20,716 bases of DNA from Mesostigma viride (taxonomy: Eukaryota; Streptophyta; Mesostigmatophyceae; Mesostigmatales; Mesostigmataceae): the NCBI GenBank assembly GCA_009746045.1, contig RPFO01001827.1, positions 1-20,716 of the forward strand, given 5' to 3'. The notes under the pieces were generated by a model that ran no database searches, was not told the DNA's origin, and saw only the letters and a list, made by a program, of their open reading frames with translations. Within the stretch, counting starts at the first letter, position 1. Each line of letters opens with the position of its first letter. A program made the translations under genes and the position numbers. This document shows, in pieces, positions 11,128-18,360 of this stretch.

Positions 11128-11909
11128 TTATCTTTTCCTCTTTTGTTTCTTCCCCTTCCCGGACTCGCATGCATAAGCGACGTCCGCCATCCCCAAACGA
11201 TGCAAAATTTTGTTGGAGCTCTGCATCTTCTCCAACAGTTCTTGATCCGATTCCTCCTTTGCACGACGCGCTTCCTCTGCCTTCGCCTTTGCGGCCTCCA
11301 CATCTGCATCTATATCCGCCTTCACCACCATCCTGATCAAACGGTCCCGCTCCTCAGGCCTCGTCGGCAGTCCCACCGGCTCTGCGGCAAGAAGAGCCTC
11401 CAAAATATCCTTGTGCAGTCTTTGTGCTTCCACAAATCCATTATTCGTCATCAAGGTGTACGCGCATTCACGCGCCACACCCTGCAAGGAATCCCCCATG
11501 GTAACGTTAAGCCCATGAGCAAACCCGTACGCGCTGTCCCCCTCTGCAAAATCTCGAGTCCCTGCCTGTCGAGGCGCACCAGCTCAACTTTCCGTTCCCC
11601 AGTGTGCGTTGCCGTGAAGTGGAGGACCGAGCGTGTCATTCCGGTCTTCCCCATCAACATCTGCAAACTTGCTACGTATGCGATCCCACGAGCGCACACG
11701 TCCTCCAACTTCTCGGCAAAAGGTAGATGTGTCTTGCAATACACATCCAATCCCTCCAGTGGTCTATCACATCTAAGAAATCCACACCCCCCGTATGGAT
11801 CCTTGGCATTTTGGTACTCGAGGTCGTGCGCTTGTAGGAACTTGTAATGTTCCGCGCACAGTCCCTCGACCCTTACGGGCTCCGTACAGATTTTGCATTT
11901 CGTTGCCAT
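11128..11909 (-). pseudogene. Gene A: double C-C-C-H zinc-ribbon-like protein, split by one-base frame break
   Basis: The ATG at 11909 begins MATKCKICTEPVRVEG and is preferred because genes B and D start the same way (M-x-x-x-(x)-C). Module 1 uses C5, C8, C18, H21. Module 2 uses C42, C47, C58, H61. Both fit C-x(2,4)-C-x(9,10)-C-x2-H and probably bind zinc. The first frame ends at 11451. A second frame, running to a TAA at 11128, carries on with GDSAYGFAHGLNVTMGDSLQ, then a charged coiled-coil-like stretch rich in Glu/Ala/Lys and a basic tail KGKKQKRKR that could be a nuclear localisation signal. The frames join if the C5 run at 11538-11542 had one more base. The product would then be 260 residues, exactly the length of gene D. 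No palindrome lies upstream, unlike its neighbours. Either a sequencing indel or a real pseudogene; function unknown. Confidence 0.65.
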
Positions 11910-12135
11910 CTGCGCAATTGCCATGAGTCCCATACAGCAGCCATTGTATAACAGGGGCAATAAGGACCGTCAGAACCCCCTCTGGCGTCTTTCTCACACA
12001 ATTCTCAATCTAGTCTTTTTGTGCAATAATTGTTGGTTCAAAGAAGGTCCGTTCAAAGAAGTTTTATGAGACAAAATAAATTAGTTTCAATTACACGCAT
12101 CAGATTAATCAAATCATATTTTCTCCCTCTCTTTC

Positions 12136-12708
12136 TTACTGAGCAATTCTGTCCATCCTGCCCCTCTTTGCCGGCTTCTCATCAATCTCCTCATCAAAAT
12201 CACACACACGTCTAATCTGCTGTCTAATCTGCTCTACCAACCCCCCCTTGCGCATCAGGTCTTTCACCTCCCCCTTCAAGAGCGCTGTCACGAGTCGCGC
12301 GCACTCATACGCGGACTCCGTGGCCAGGTCCCTTCCCATATCATGCCACACTTTGGCCGTTGGACAGTCGGGATGGTCTCCCATGTAAGCCCACACATGC
12401 CTTGGCGGCTTGTCCTCTCCGCCTATCCCCTCTCCAGGTCGCATCTGTCCCACCTCCTCTATCACCCACTCTGCATCACGCAGCATGAATCGAGGCTTCT
12501 TGTCAACATAGTACAAGACCAAAACCATGTTGTTGGGCCAAGGCTTCCACTTTTTCGTCACGATGTGACGGTCAATCGTCATCAGCCCGCTCTCGATTTC
12601 GGCAAACAACGCCCCCCATACGTCAGAATGCTTGGGACAGAACCACTCGCTGTCCGTCGGCATTCCTTCCCATTGACAATCCGGATGTTCGCATCGAATG
12701 GGGTCCAT
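12136..12708 (-). CDS. Gene B: single C-C-C-H zinc-ribbon-like protein, 190 aa
   Basis: The ATG at 12708 gives MDPIRCEHPDCQWEGMPTDS; the frame stays open 5' to 12765 but only with a non-ATG start. The N-terminal module uses C6, C11, C24 and H27 (C-x4-C-x12-C-x2-H), matching modules in genes A and D, so a zinc-binding role is likely. The middle holds WKPWPNNMVLVLYYVDKKPR, probably a beta-rich domain. The region near the C terminus (DLATESAYECARLV) resembles the equivalent part of gene A (DSLQGVARECAYTL). The end is acidic then basic (DEEIDEKPAKRGRMDR), possibly a nuclear signal. Two palindromes lie upstream (12763-12774 and 12797-12810), the nearer one 54 nt from the ATG. No known family is recognised; the zinc-ribbon role is inferred from the motif alone. 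Confidence 0.7.
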   Translation of the reverse strand: MDPIRCEHPDCQWEGMPTDSEWFCPKHSDVWGALFAEIESGLMTIDRHIVTKKWKPWPNNMVLVLYYVDKKPRFMLRDAEWVIEEVGQMRPGEGIGGEDKPPRHVWAYMGDHPDCPTAKVWHDMGRDLATESAYECARLVTALLKGEVKDLMRKGGLVEQIRQQIRRVCDFDEEIDEKPAKRGRMDRIAQ

Positions 12709-12762
12709 CTGTGCACATCGATATTTTTTACACCACCCGCAAACGCACGCATTCAGCAGGGT

Positions 12763-12810
12763 CAACGGCCGTTGGCCCTGTTAAATTCCACACATCCCAA
12801 CGGCCGTTGG
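12763..12810. promoter_or_regulatory. Two palindromes upstream of gene B
   Basis: CAACGGCCGTTG at 12763-12774 and CCAACGGCCGTTGG at 12797-12810, with centres 35 bp apart. The nearer is 54 nt from the gene B ATG. A promoter role is inferred from position. Confidence 0.5.
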
Positions 12811-12864
12811 CCTTAGACGCACAAAACTTGACACCATCAGGCGATTTTTTCCAAATGATTCTTC

Positions 12865-12870
12865 TTTATT
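12865..12870 (-). terminator. AATAAA polyadenylation-like signal after gene C
   Basis: On the minus strand AATAAA lies 32 bp beyond the gene C stop, with a TGTAA (the signal common in green algae) about 10 bp before it at 12883-12879. Both are short motifs in AT-rich DNA, so this is suggestive only. Confidence 0.35.
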
Positions 12871-12902
12871 AAATAAATTTACATTCATCCTAAAATCACA
12901 TT

Positions 12903-13247
12903 CTAGTCAACATCCTCCCCATCTTTAGTGGGTTGCATTCGACCCCAATTGTCGTTCATAAAACTGACCAAAACATGAGCCGGAGTCCCCACATCCTCCT
13001 CACGCCTCAATTTACGCAATACACCTTTAGCAATTCCACCATACCCATCAACCTCCGACATCATCATGCCCACGCCATCAAGACGTTCAGCGTGCAATTG
13101 CCCGTCCTCTTCGAGAACCAGATCGGGCAGGTCTTCCAGTTCGGCCTCCACAATCTCTATCAGGTTTTCCTTTGTAGTCTCCCCCCCTTCCTTTCCTTCT
13201 TTTCCGCACTCCATCCTACACCCTGCCCCTGCACAACCGACGTCCAT
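12903..13247 (-). CDS. Gene C: small acidic unknown protein, 114 aa
   Basis: The ATG at 13247 starts MDVGCAGAGCRMECGKEGKE: three Cys residues in the first 14 positions, loosely like the Cys-rich N termini of genes A, B and D but lacking the C-x2-H part. The rest is acidic (IEIVEAELEDLPDLVLEEDG) with a short basic stretch (LRKLRREED) and an acidic end. No known domain is recognised. The gene starts only 71 bp after the stop of gene D, and that gap holds the palindrome at 13292-13305, which is 44 nt from this ATG. A different open frame from an ATG at 13283 (MSCELSPFLNLPW) overlaps the 5' end and is a possible alternative. Confidence 0.5.
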   Translation of the reverse strand: MDVGCAGAGCRMECGKEGKEGGETTKENLIEIVEAELEDLPDLVLEEDGQLHAERLDGVGMMMSEVDGYGGIAKGVLRKLRREEDVGTPAHVLVSFMNDNWGRMQPTKDGEDVD

Positions 13248-13291
13248 GGCAAGTTAAGAAACGGACTCAGCTCACAGGACATTTTGCAAGT

Positions 13292-13305
13292 CCAACGGCC
13301 GTTGG
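13292..13305. promoter_or_regulatory. Palindrome in the 71-bp gap between genes D and C
   Basis: A perfect CCAACGGCCGTTGG, 44 nt upstream of the gene C ATG and 13 nt downstream of the gene D stop. The gap is too short for much else, so it is a good place to judge whether the element drives gene C or ends gene D. Confidence 0.5.
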
Positions 13306-13318
13306 CGACCAAAAACAC

Positions 13319-14101
13319 CTAGTCGCATGCATTCCTTGCTCTCTCCACCAAAGCAGAGGCCAGGACGACCCTTTCCACGACCTTTTCAATTTCCTCCCCC
13401 TCAGCATCAGCAACAACGGTCATGGCAAATCGGGCTTGGCGCTTAACCCCCGATGCCAGAACGGCAGCCATCTCCACACGAGTTTTTGAGACTTCAACAG
13501 GTACAGGCAATTCGCCGACCGCAAAAGTAAGCCTTGCGAGGTGCGGGACCCACCAATCACCTTCCAAAAATCCGCAACCCCATCCAATCATGAAATACAA
13601 CAACAGGTCTGCGCCCATGGCGCCTGCGATATCCAAGTCGTCATGCGAAACAATCGCATGCACGTCATCCTCCGAGCACAGCATCCATGTAAAAACGGCG
13701 TCCCCGAAACCTTGGCAGTAGGCATACGAGTCAAAGTCAGGGTGATTCAACATCCATTCCCGCGACCTGACCGCCATTCTTTCCAGACTTCCAGCACTGT
13801 CCACCTCAAAACTCAGGACAAGAGGTCCTTCACCAGCACTGGACTCGCCATGCACAAACAACAAGCCTCCTTTGATCACCTCTTGCATCTCCCCTGACAA
13901 CTTGGCGTGTCCATCACAAAAAGGCATGCAATCCGTCCCGAATGGAAGCTGGCAATCCCGGGCGATACACCCCCCCTTTTTTGCAAACAAATCCTTCACC
14001 CTCCCTGCCATTCCCGTTCGCACGCTGACATGACGCACGCACAAGTCATCCCCTCCTGCTCTCGCTTCCTGGCACCACGCAACCGTGCATTTGACCGCCA
14101 T
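13319..14101 (-). CDS. Gene D: double C-C-C-H zinc-ribbon-like protein, 260 aa
   Basis: The ATG at 14101 begins MAVKCTVAWCQEARAGGDDL and aligns with the starts of genes A and B. An upstream in-frame ATG at 14131 would add MCIKRCWWSQ and is less likely. Module 1 uses C5, C10, C21, H24. Module 2 uses C45, C50, C62, H65, with an extra C58. These fit C-x4-C-x(10,11)-C-x2-H and suggest two zinc sites. A hydrophobic central region (GADLLLYFMIGWGCGFLEGD) is followed by an alpha/beta-like C-terminal part ending VVLASALVERARNACD. Its length equals the frame-corrected gene A, supporting a paralogous pair. The upstream region is a near copy of that of gene E. Role unknown; a nucleic-acid or protein-binding function would be a guess. 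Confidence 0.75.
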   Translation of the reverse strand: MAVKCTVAWCQEARAGGDDLCVRHVSVRTGMAGRVKDLFAKKGGCIARDCQLPFGTDCMPFCDGHAKLSGEMQEVIKGGLLFVHGESSAGEGPLVLSFEVDSAGSLERMAVRSREWMLNHPDFDSYAYCQGFGDAVFTWMLCSEDDVHAIVSHDDLDIAGAMGADLLLYFMIGWGCGFLEGDWWVPHLARLTFAVGELPVPVEVSKTRVEMAAVLASGVKRQARFAMTVVADAEGEEIEKVVERVVLASALVERARNACD

Positions 14102-14104
14102 CTG

Positions 14105-14420
14105 CGACCACCAACACCGTTTGATACACATTTCTCACCGTCAACGGCCGTTGGCTTGAAACAACAAGAATGATTTATTACTCGCACGAAAATCACACCA
14201 TTTTCCAGCCTCCAACGGCCGTTGGCGCACGAAAAATGCACGAAAAAAATTTTTATTATGCATTTATTGATTACATCCATAGTGCCACGTGGCGAATCAC
14301 ACCCAACTTTCCAGCTGCCAACGGCCGTTGGCGCAAAGAAAATCAAACCCTAATTTGCAGGTTCCAACGGCCGTTGGCGCAAAGAAAATCACACCCAACA
14401 CTTCAGTCGCATAATCGATT
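14105..14420. repeat. Upstream block of gene D, copy 1 of a segmental duplication
   Basis: This block is closely similar to 15024-15345. Shared landmarks in order: ACACCGTTTGATA and TCTCACCGTCAACGGCCGTT, then TTATTATGCATTTATT, a GCCACGTGGC palindrome, AATCAAACCCTAATTTGCA, two to three palindromes, and ACACCCAA followed by the gene E 3' end. It holds palindromes at 14141-14154, 14212-14225, 14318-14331 (extended to GCCAACGGCCGTTGGC) and 14364-14377. The nearest is 40 nt from the gene D ATG. The minus strand has AATAAA-type signals near 14250 and 14265 that could serve gene E. Confidence 0.85.
14284..14293. promoter_or_regulatory. G-box palindrome GCCACGTGGC upstream of gene D
   Basis: A perfect 10-bp palindrome containing CACGTG, the core bound by bZIP and bHLH factors in plants. 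It lies about 182 nt upstream of the gene D ATG and is conserved in the duplicated block before gene E at a nearly equal distance (179 nt). Confidence 0.45.
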
Positions 14421-15020
14421 CGCGTCAGTCACGCACTCGAACTTGTACTCCTGCCCCAGCGCGGACATCACCTCACGAACCGCTTTCTCAAACTCGTCAA
14501 CACCGTCGGGTCCCCACTCATGCACGTATTCCCTCAACCAGAACATGCAATCTCCAGCAGACACGAACAGCCGGTCGATGATCAGGTCAGTGTGATGCTT
14601 GAAGTACTTGCCGTCCTTCAAGATGACCCATTCGAACCGTCCCACCTCCCCTAAACCCTTAAACCCTTCTCCCCTATCATATGGCCGCGTCATCTGTATC
14701 CAACTTTCATTACCATCAGCATCGATCGACTGAAAACAAATTGGGCTGGGTATTGATGGATCATAGGGCCTTATAGCACCACACCTCACAAGCACCTCCT
14801 CAAATGGCTCTACGGTCGGGTTTGGGAGTCCCCGACCCTCGATATTGAAAACAAGAGCCGCGGCCTTCGCGACATCCGGTTTCAAAAGAGACCTTTCACC
14901 CTCCTTGGGCTTAAAATCCAGCTTAATGTCCGGCAGAAGCCTGAGCGCGCTCTTAACCACTCCCAGAAGCCTGTCTTCCAAGTTGATCCACTCGCCCCCC
15001 TCCGTCCTGTAGAACGTCAT
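14403..15020 (-). CDS. Gene E: unknown acidic protein, 205 aa
   Basis: The ATG at 15020 gives MTFYRTEGGEWINLEDRLLG; the frame is open 5' by two codons only with a TTG. The sequence is well mixed and looks genuinely coding, with segments such as SPICFQSIDADGNESWIQMT, YFKHHTDLIIDRLFVSAGDC and FWLREYVHEWGPDGVDEFEK. It lacks the N-terminal Cys/His module of genes A, B and D. No domain family is recognised. The palindrome TCAACGGCCGTTGG (15061-15074) is about 40 nt upstream of the ATG, in a block duplicated from the region before gene D. A degraded copy of this gene's own 3' end is present at 15305-15395, so the gene or part of it was once duplicated in tandem. Confidence 0.7.
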   Translation of the reverse strand: MTFYRTEGGEWINLEDRLLGVVKSALRLLPDIKLDFKPKEGERSLLKPDVAKAAALVFNIEGRGLPNPTVEPFEEVLVRCGAIRPYDPSIPSPICFQSIDADGNESWIQMTRPYDRGEGFKGLGEVGRFEWVILKDGKYFKHHTDLIIDRLFVSAGDCMFWLREYVHEWGPDGVDEFEKAVREVMSALGQEYKFECVTDANRLCD

Positions 15021-15023
15021 CTG

Positions 15024-15345
15024 CAACCCACCGACACCGTTTGATATACATTTCTCACCGTCAACGGCCGTTGGCTTGAAAAAACAACAAGAATTTTAAG
15101 ATTTATTACGCGCACAAATCACACACTAGTTTTCAGTCTCCAACGGCCGTTGGCGCACGAAAAATGTTTTATTATGCATTTATTAATTACATCCATGGTG
15201 CCACGTGGCAAACCACACCCTACTTCCGGTTGCAAAGAAAATCAAACCCTAATTTGCAAGTTCCAACGGCCGTTGGCGCAAGAAAATCACACCCAAAATT
15301 TCTTCAGTCGCAGAATCCATTCCCCTCACGCAGTCGAACAGGGGT
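15024..15345. repeat. Upstream block of gene E, copy 2 of a segmental duplication
   Basis: Matches 14105-14420 with small indels. Palindromes lie at 15061-15074, 15140-15153 and 15263-15276; the third palindrome of copy 1 (14318) has been lost here, where ACTTCCGGTTGCAAAG replaces it. An AAACCCTAA telo-box is present at 15244-15252, as at 14345-14353 in copy 1. Confidence 0.85.
15200..15209. promoter_or_regulatory. G-box palindrome GCCACGTGGC upstream of gene E
   Basis: Same 10-bp palindrome as before gene D, 179 nt from the gene E ATG. Conservation within the duplicated block gives some weight to it, although recent duplication alone could explain it. Confidence 0.4.
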
Positions 15346-15395
15346 ACTGTTCCCCCAGCGCGGACATCGCCTCACAAATCGCCCTGGGGTACGAT
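15305..15395 (-). pseudogene. Remnant of the 3' end of a gene E paralogue
   Basis: On the minus strand this reads AMSALGEQYPCSTA and then a stop, against VMSALGQEYKFECVTDANRL at the end of gene E. DNA similarity (CAGTCGCA, then CCCCAGCGCGGACATC and GCCTCAC) covers about 90 bp. An in-frame stop lies just upstream of the matching part, so it is not translated as in gene E. It sits immediately 3' of gene F, at the far end of the duplicated block. Confidence 0.65.
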
Positions 15396-15404
15396 TTAGT
15401 CCCC

Positions 15405-16195
15405 TCAAAAAACCTTGAACATTTCACCTTTGAACTTGAAATGCACTTCACCCCCCATCCGAATTACAAGTCCGGCCAAATTGACACCAGACCAGCTGTC
15501 TGTAACGTCGCCGTGCATAGTGCTGAGAGACTTTCTCGCCTCACGATACTTGTTACACCACTTCTTGTGTTCCTCCCAGTCCGCACGCTGGCATTCGGCA
15601 GCACAATACCGGACGTCTCGACAACCCCCGCACTTGCGGTGGACACCCTCCATCACAGAGCACGCCTGATTCGAGCAACACTTTGGAAGCGAGCCCAGCA
15701 TCGGCCCTCCCACCCCCGGGAGAACGATCATCCGTGAAAACGTCAATTTCACGGACTCGGAATTCCCGAATGTAAAATGGAAACCTTCAAACCCCCCCCC
15801 TCTACTCTCGCCGATACGGTCAATCTCGGCTGCGCCTCACTCGCGTCTGGAAATTTCCCCCACTGGTCTTTCTCCCACTGGTCCCACCCAACCTTTCCGA
15901 CATACGACACCAAAAGTCGAAACTCGACGTCTCGATTGAGTGGAACCCGATCCGCCGGCGTGGGCTTGTAGAATCCGCCAGCCAAGGCGAAGTACATGTC
16001 CAGCAACTGGAGATTAATCTGTCGTCCTACTGAGGCGAACGAGTCATACACGACCAAAACCGCAAACTGGCGACCCAGGCGCTTCTCGTGCTGCCGTACC
16101 CATCCGTGGATCTCGCGAGCCCGGTTAAGTACGTTTGCTGCCACGCAGGCAATCGCAGCGCGGGTCGAAGATTCCAGCTCGCCCGTCTCCGCCAT
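15405..16195 (-). pseudogene. Gene F: MYND-type zinc finger protein, split by one-base frame break in a C9 run
   Basis: The ATG at 16195 opens MAETGELESSTRAAIACVAA and a globular region (QFAVLVVYDSFASVGRQINL, RDVEFRLLVSYVGKVGWDQW). This frame stops at 15749. The adjoining frame carries a MYND finger, KCGGCRDVRYCAAECQRADW followed by EEHKKWC, preceded by a CCSNQAC pair, and ends at 15405. The two frames fuse if the C9 run at 15792-15800 (nine G on the coding strand) had one more base: the 791-bp span then becomes 264 codons, 263 residues. MYND fingers bind zinc and mediate protein-protein contacts, often in transcriptional regulation. Here the finger is C-terminal and no SET domain is seen. 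A homopolymer sequencing error, a real null allele and slippage are all possible. Confidence 0.75.
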
Positions 16196-16215
16196 CCCTC
16201 CCCTGCGCCAATTGG

Positions 16216-16221
16216 CACGTG
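16216..16221. promoter_or_regulatory. CACGTG box upstream of gene F
   Basis: A CACGTG hexamer lies 20 nt upstream of the gene F ATG, between it and the palindrome. Six bases can occur by chance; noted because two other upstream regions here carry a CACGTG palindrome. Confidence 0.25.
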
Positions 16222-16229
16222 CGTAATAC

Positions 16230-18360
16230 GTAAGTAATGTTTTTCAAGTCTAACGGCCGTTGGCTCACAACCCCCCTGTGGGAAGGGTGGATGCCTTACG
16301 AACCATTCAACCACATCTTTATGCTCAGCTAGATTTTTGGAGGCCTTTCTTGGAAGGCACATGGTAATAACCATCACTAAGCTGCATAAAAGACACATCC
16401 TGCCTTACTGCCACCAAATGAAACGAATGAAATGCACATGGTAATGTTTTTCAAGTCTAACGGCCGTTGGCTCACAACCCCCCTGTGGGAAGGGTGGATG
16501 CCTTACGAACCATCCAACCACATCTTTATGCTCAGCTAGATTTTTGGAGGCCTTTCTTGGAAGGCACATGGTAATAACCATCACTAAGCTGCATGAAAGA
16601 CACATCCTGCCTTACTGCCACCAAATGAAAAGAATGAAATGCACATGATAATGTTTTTCCAATTCCAACGGCCGTTGGCTCACAACCCCCCTGTGGGAAG
16701 GGTGGATGCCTTACGAACCAGTCAAGCCCCATCTTTATGCTCAGCTAGATTTTTTGGAGGCCTTTCTAGGAGAAAAATGGTAAATAGCCACCACTAAGCT
16801 GCATAAAAGACACATCCTGCCTTATTGCCACCCAATTAAACGAATGAAATGCACATGGTAATTTTTTCAAGTCCAACGGCCGTTGGCTCACAACCCCCGT
16901 GTGGGAAGGGTGGATGCCTTACGAACCATTCAACCACATCTTTATGCTCAGCTAGATTTTTGGAGGCCTTTCTTTGAAGGCACATGGTAATAACAATCAC
17001 TAAGCTGCATGAAAGACACATCCTGCATTATTGCCACCAAATGAAACGAATGAAATGCACATTTTATTGTATTTCCAATTCCAACGGCCGTTTGCTCACA
17101 ACCCCCCTGTGGGAAGGGTGGATGCCTTACGAACCATTCAACCACATCTTTATGCTCAGCTAGATTTTTGGAGGCCTTTCTTGGAAGAAAAATGGTAATA
17201 GCCACCACAAAGCTGAATGAAAGATACATCCTGGCTGATTGCCAACCCACTCAAAGGAATGAAATGCACATGATAATGTTTTTCAAGTCCAACGGCCGTT
17301 GGCTCACAACCCCCCTGGGAAGGGTGGATGCCTTACGAACCATTCAACCCATCTTTATGCTCAGCTAGATTTTTGGAGGCCTTTCTTGGAAGAAAAATGG
17401 TAATAGCCACCACTAAGCTGAATGAAAGATACATCCTGGCTGATTGCCAACCCACTCAAAGGAATGAAATGCACATGATAATGTTTTTCAAGTCCAACGG
17501 CCGTTGGCTCACAACCCCCCACTGGGAAGGGTGGATGCCTTACGAACCAGTCAAGCCCATCTTTATGCTCAGCTAGATTTTTGGAGGCCTTTCTTGGAAG
17601 AAAAATGGTAATAGCCACCACTAAGCTGAATGAAAGATACATCCTGGCTGATTGCCAACCCACTCAAAGGAATGAAATGCACATGATAATGTTTTTCAAG
17701 TCCAACGGCCGTTGGCTCACAACCCCCCTCTGGGAAGGGTGGATGCCTTACGAACCAGTCAAGCCCATCTTTATGCTCAGCTAGATTTTTGGAGGCCTTT
17801 CTTGGAAGAAAAATGGTAAATAGCCACCACTAAGCTGCATGAAAGACACATCCTGCCTTATTGCCACCAATGAAACGAATGAAATGCACATGATAATGTT
17901 TTTCAATTCCAACGGCCGTTGGCTCACAACCCCCCTGTGGGAAGGGTGGATGCCTTACGAACCAGTCAACCACATCTTTATGCTCAGCTAGATTTTTGGA
18001 GGCCTTTCTTGGAAAAATGGTAAATAGCCACACTAAGCTGCATGAAAGACACATCCTGCCTTGCCACCCAATGAAACGAATGAAATGCACATGATAATGT
18101 TTTTCCAATTCCAACGGCCGTTGGCTCACAACCCCCCTGTGGGAAGGGTGGATGCCTTACGAACCAGTCAAGCCCATCTTTATGCTCAGCTAGTTTTTTT
18201 GGAGGCCTTTCTAGGAGAAAAATGGTAAATAGCCACCACTAGCTGCATGAAAGACACATCCTGCTGCTTGCCACCCATGAAACGAATAAAAAGCACATGA
18301 TAATGTTTTTCCAATTCCAACGGCCGTTGGCTCACAACCCCCTTCGGGTAGAGGCCTTAC
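16230..18360. repeat. 207-bp tandem array, 11 palindromes, about 10 full units
   Basis: Palindromes start at 16250, 16457, 16665, 16873, 17081, 17289, 17494, 17702, 17909, 18111 and 18317: spacing 202-208 bp. Each unit reads palindrome, GGCTCACAACCCCCCTG, GGGAAGGGTGGATGCCTTAC, TTTATGCTCAGCTAGATTTT, TGGAGGCCTTTCTTGGAAG, CACTAAGCTG, ACACATCCTGCC and GAAATGCACAT. Two subtypes differ after the TTGGAAG segment (GGCACATGG or AAAAATGG). Units at about 17230-17700 share GGCTGATTGCCAACCCACTC, pointing to recent local amplification. The palindrome is varied at 16250 and 16457 (CTAACGG) and 17081 (GTTTG). Minus-strand open frames of 60-100 codons recur in register and are repeat translations. The array lies directly upstream of gene F; its first palindrome is about 55 nt from that ATG. 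Confidence 0.96.

Noticed and set aside
16405-18129. Recurring 60-100-codon minus-strand ORFs with a shared KASKNLAEHKD segment
   Set aside because: They recur with the 207-bp period, change frame between units and run through the palindrome; best read as repeat translation.
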